A stretch of 34,212 bases of DNA from Myxococcota bacterium. Lineage in GTDB: Bacteria; Myxococcota_C; UBA6777. Each line of letters begins with the position of its first letter. Position 1 is the first letter of the stretch. Under the pieces are notes generated by a model that was not told the DNA's origin, did not search any database, and saw nothing but the letters and a program-made list of their open reading frames with translations. Positions 31,823 to 34,212 of the stretch are shown here, piece after piece. The stretch is taken from NCBI GenBank assembly GCA_963169055.1, contig CAUJFU010000455.1, positions 1-34,212 of the forward strand. Reading direction: 5' to 3'. The position numbers and the translations under genes are program-made.

Positions 31823-34212
31823 ATGCCATTCGGGCATGTGGCGCATGACAGGTGCATAGGGCCGATGATCGGAGCCATCCCACAGGCAGCGGCTTTCACC
31901 TTCGGGAGCGGTGAGCCAAGCTTCTTGCCATGTGAGACCTTGGAGGATCTGTCCCCATCGCGGATCGGTGGCGAGTGCGCCGTAGTCGTTGAAAAAGTCC
32001 ATACCTTCTTGTGTTCGTGCGTAAGGAATCATCCAGCCCAACCAGTTTTGTTGTCCGATGCGGCCCTTCATCAAGAGGCTGTGCGTTGTGGTACGTTGGC
32101 GCAAGACGATGCGAAACTCGCCTTGTTCTGCGTCGTAGCGATAATCGCCCGGCTTTTTGGGGAGGAAGCCTTGCATATTGAAGTGGTTCTCTCGCAAGGC
32201 AACGCGGATGGCTTCGGCGACTTCTTGGGGGTTGTAGCCTGCCCACGTTTTGGCGGGTTGTTCTTTCATCCGCCACAGCTCGCGGCGAGCGAGATCGGAG
32301 ACGTAGCCCGCGCTGGCTTGTAGGAGGATGGCTTTGTTTTGGGCCGCAGCAACGCGGAGATCTCGAGCTTTTGCGTCGTCTTGGCTCATCTCCCACAGTC
32401 CGAGCTGGAGCTGGATGGTGCCGCCTCCGAGTGGGTTGGGCAGTTCGAGTTGGGGGAAGAGGAAGAGATGCGCCAGTTGATCGCGCATCAGATCAAGGAC
32501 CGCAGAATGATCGGTGGGGAGAAGGTTGGATTGATGGAGGATTGGGATCGCTGAAAAGGCCGTGTGCAGGTGCTTTTGGGGCATCTTTTCGCCAAGGATG
32601 CGGCGCATCTGCTCCGAAGAGATGCGGTCGTGTTCTTTGAGGTTGTCGAGGCTGACACGCGCAAAATGCAGTTCGCCTTCTGCGCACAAAAGCAGCGGAT
32701 ACTCGCCTTGCAGAGGCTTTCCTGCGCATTGATAAAGCCGATAGATATCGTAGTCGGGTTCGTAGACAAAGCTGACATGGTTGCTTTCGCGGATCACGCG
32801 GCTGTTTGCGCAAGCTGCAAGCGGCAGGATGGATTTTTTCTGTAGCAGATCCCACCACTCGCGCAGGCTCCATCGCTGGAGTTCGCGGATACGCTGATCG
32901 ACTCCGAGGCCTTGGATGCCTTCTTCTTCCCACACACGCGGACGCGGATCGGTGTCGTTGACGCGCCCGAGCAGATCAAACGCGCCTTCGGGCCAGAGGA
33001 AGCAATGCGCTTCAAGCGCGTGGCCTTTTTGGGTTTGAAGTGCGATCTCGAACAACCGTAGATCGGGATGGTTGGTTTGAAGGGCGCGTAGATCCGTCCA
33101 TTGGGGGGCTTGGTGGGACAGTTGTTCTCCCGGCGCGTCGATCAGTCTCCCGTCGATCACCATGCGGCCCGTTTTGCGGCTTTGTGCATCGTTGGATGGC
33201 ACAACATGGCGCGCCGTAAACCCCGCAGCTAGCGCGAAGTTGGGGTTGTCTTGCTTGGCAGTTGTTGTGGTCGATGGATCGCTCGAAGCAGCGGGAAATG
33301 GAGTGTCAAGGCCCGATCTTTCGAGAACTTTGGCGAGTCGTGCGCTTGAACCGCTCGGTAGCCCGTGCATAAAAGACGTACCTACTTGGGCTTTCGGAGC
33401 CGTTAGCGGTGCCGATGTCACCGCCTTTTCTGCAAGAGATGACGCAGTCGCTGTCGTGACCGCCTTTTCTGCAAGAGATGACGCAGCCGCTGTCGTGGTA
33501 GTCTTTTCTGTGGGTGGTGTTGAGGAAGCTGCTGCGGTCTTTTCCGTTGTGGGGGGGGTTGGACGTGCAGTTTTTTGTGTGGCTACCGTTGCAACGTGCG
33601 GAGTGACGGGTGTTTGTGAAACAGAAGAGGCCGCTTGCGGGGTGACGGGTGCTTGTGAAACAGAAAAGTCCGCTTGCGTTGTCGGTGTTTCTGTAAGTTT
33701 CTCTGTCGAAAGGGAAGTTGCGGAGGGCTGTGTTTTTTCCGCGAGTTTTTCTGCGGGAAGAGAATTCGCAGGGGGCTGTGTTTTTTCTGTGATCTTGGGC
33801 GACGGTTCTAGGGGATTACGTTCGCGCAAGCGTCGTCCTGCGTCGAGGATGCCACCCGGCACAGGCGGGCCATAAAGGGGATCGCCGTCCGATCGGCGGC
33901 TGCGTTGTGGCTCGCGGCTTTCATCGTTGCGTCCGCGTGATTCGCGCCGATCTGTCGATGGAATAGGCTCAACGGGTATGGCTCCCGGAGGGATCTGGTC
34001 TGCGGGAAATTCGCGGATGATGTAGCCGCCACCCGCTTCTGCATCGGGATGAAAGACCCGCGCCTTGACCATTGGAGCGCGGCCTGTTGTGCGAGCGGGT
34101 GCATGATGGCGTGCGCTGTCGTTGTAGCGGGGAGTCTCGTTGTAGCGGGGAGTCTCGTTGTAGCGGGGAGTCTCGTTGTAGCGGGGAGAATCGTTGTAGC
34201 GGGGAGAATCGT
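31778..34212 (-). CDS. Unrecognised large protein with tandem-repeat N-terminal region (5' end outside window)
   Basis: The stop is TAG at 31780-31778. An internal Met lies at 34072, but it has no ribosome binding site, and the frame stays open to the window edge, so the gene is 5'-truncated with at least 811 codons. At the edge the frame encodes five hexapeptide repeats (NDSPRY and NETPRY types). It then has an Arg/Glu/Pro-rich part and a long Thr/Ala/Ser/Lys-rich region built from short duplications: two SLAEKAVTTATAS-type 13-mers, two VTPQAASSVSQTP-type 13-mers and two 16-residue units. From about residue 310 of the Met-34072 numbering to the end it is a globular domain of ordinary composition, rich in Trp, Leu and Arg. 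I recognise no family or catalytic motif. No signal peptide or membrane segment is seen in the part present. Confidence 0.75.
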   Translation of the reverse strand, partial: DSPRYNDSPRYNETPRYNETPRYNETPRYNDSARHHAPARTTGRAPMVKARVFHPDAEAGGGYIIREFPADQIPPGAIPVEPIPSTDRRESRGRNDESREPQRSRRSDGDPLYGPPVPGGILDAGRRLRERNPLEPSPKITEKTQPPANSLPAEKLAEKTQPSATSLSTEKLTETPTTQADFSVSQAPVTPQAASSVSQTPVTPHVATVATQKTARPTPPTTEKTAAASSTPPTEKTTTTAAASSLAEKAVTTATASSLAEKAVTSAPLTAPKAQVGTSFMHGLPSGSSARLAKVLERSGLDTPFPAASSDPSTTTTAKQDNPNFALAAGFTARHVVPSNDAQSRKTGRMVIDGRLIDAPGEQLSHQAPQWTDLRALQTNHPDLRLFEIALQTQKGHALEAHCFLWPEGAFDLLGRVNDTDPRPRVWEEEGIQGLGVDQRIRELQRWSLREWWDLLQKKSILPLAACANSRVIRESNHVSFVYEPDYDIYRLYQCAGKPLQGEYPLLLCAEGELHFARVSLDNLKEHDRISSEQMRRILGEKMPQKHLHTAFSAIPILHQSNLLPTDHSAVLDLMRDQLAHLFLFPQLELPNPLGGGTIQLQLGLWEMSQDDAKARDLRVAAAQNKAILLQASAGYVSDLARRELWRMKEQPAKTWAGYNPQEVAEAIRVALRENHFNMQGFLPKKPGDYRYDAEQGEFRIVLRQRTTTHSLLMKGRIGQQNWLGWMIPYARTQEGMDFFNDYGALATDPRWGQILQGLTWQEAWLTAPEGESRCLWDGSDHRPYAPVMRHMPEWHRGVHQALFLTQRPS
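34121..34210 (-). repeat. 18-bp tandem repeat inside the coding region
   Basis: Five consecutive 18-bp units start at 34121, 34139, 34157, 34175 and 34193. The first three read GTTGTAGCGGGGAGTCTC on the plus strand; the last two have AATC in place of TCTC at the end. The array continues past the window edge. On the minus strand it encodes NETPRY or NDSPRY hexapeptides in frame with the gene ending at 31778. Confidence 0.95.

Overview
This window looks like chromosomal DNA of a Gram-negative bacterium of the Myxococcota / former deltaproteobacterial type. Base composition is roughly balanced by eye. The grounds are a long run of secreted TPR proteins, an outer-membrane TPR lipoprotein, one TolQ-like and two TolR-like proteins, and a protein ending in the AgmX/PglI (TonB-like) domain. 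Their order resembles the Myxococcus gliding genes gltD-gltE-gltF-gltG-gltH with an aglR-aglQ-aglS-like motor set inserted. The taxonomic call is inference; no rRNA or tRNA was seen.

Layout. 1-2525: the end of a tail-anchored protein, a membrane-anchored HEAT-repeat protein (minus) and a divergent spacer. 2526-15585 (plus): an envelope-machine cluster made of a secreted small protein, a TPR/coiled-coil protein, a ~1200-aa TPR protein, a TPR lipoprotein, a 650-bp non-coding gap rich in hairpins, a tiny secreted protein, TolQ-like, two TolR-like, and the FHA-like/TM/AgmX-PglI protein. 15991-18112 (plus): a beta-barrel protein and a short Wza-family (OPX) lipoprotein lacking the C-terminal helical barrel domain, plausibly a polysaccharide exit pair. 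18113-18472: degenerate ~65-bp repeats. 18473-21670 (minus): a large zinc metalloprotease with an LpoB/CsgG-like N-terminus. 22043-23183 (plus): prfB with a canonical programmed +1 frameshift. 23240-29020 (minus): alpha/beta hydrolase, Rrf2-type Fe-S regulator, beta-CASP RNase with a duplicated C-terminal domain, and a UbiB/ABC1 kinase-like protein. 29204-31684 (plus): a dynamin-like GTPase. 31778-34212 (minus, cut by the window edge): an unrecognised protein built in part from tandem repeats.

How the genes may work together. The TolQ-like protein and the two TolR-like proteins would use the proton gradient. The AgmX/PglI protein would carry force across the periplasm to the TPR proteins, the outer-membrane lipoprotein and perhaps the beta-barrel. 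Whether this drives gliding, envelope traffic or polymer export cannot be told from sequence. Points most worth a second look are: the Asp-to-Asn change at the proton site of the first TolR-like protein only; the hairpin between the TolQ and first TolR genes; the hairpin-rich leader before the motor genes; the duplicated domain on the RNase; and recurrent decayed repeats at gene 3' ends.
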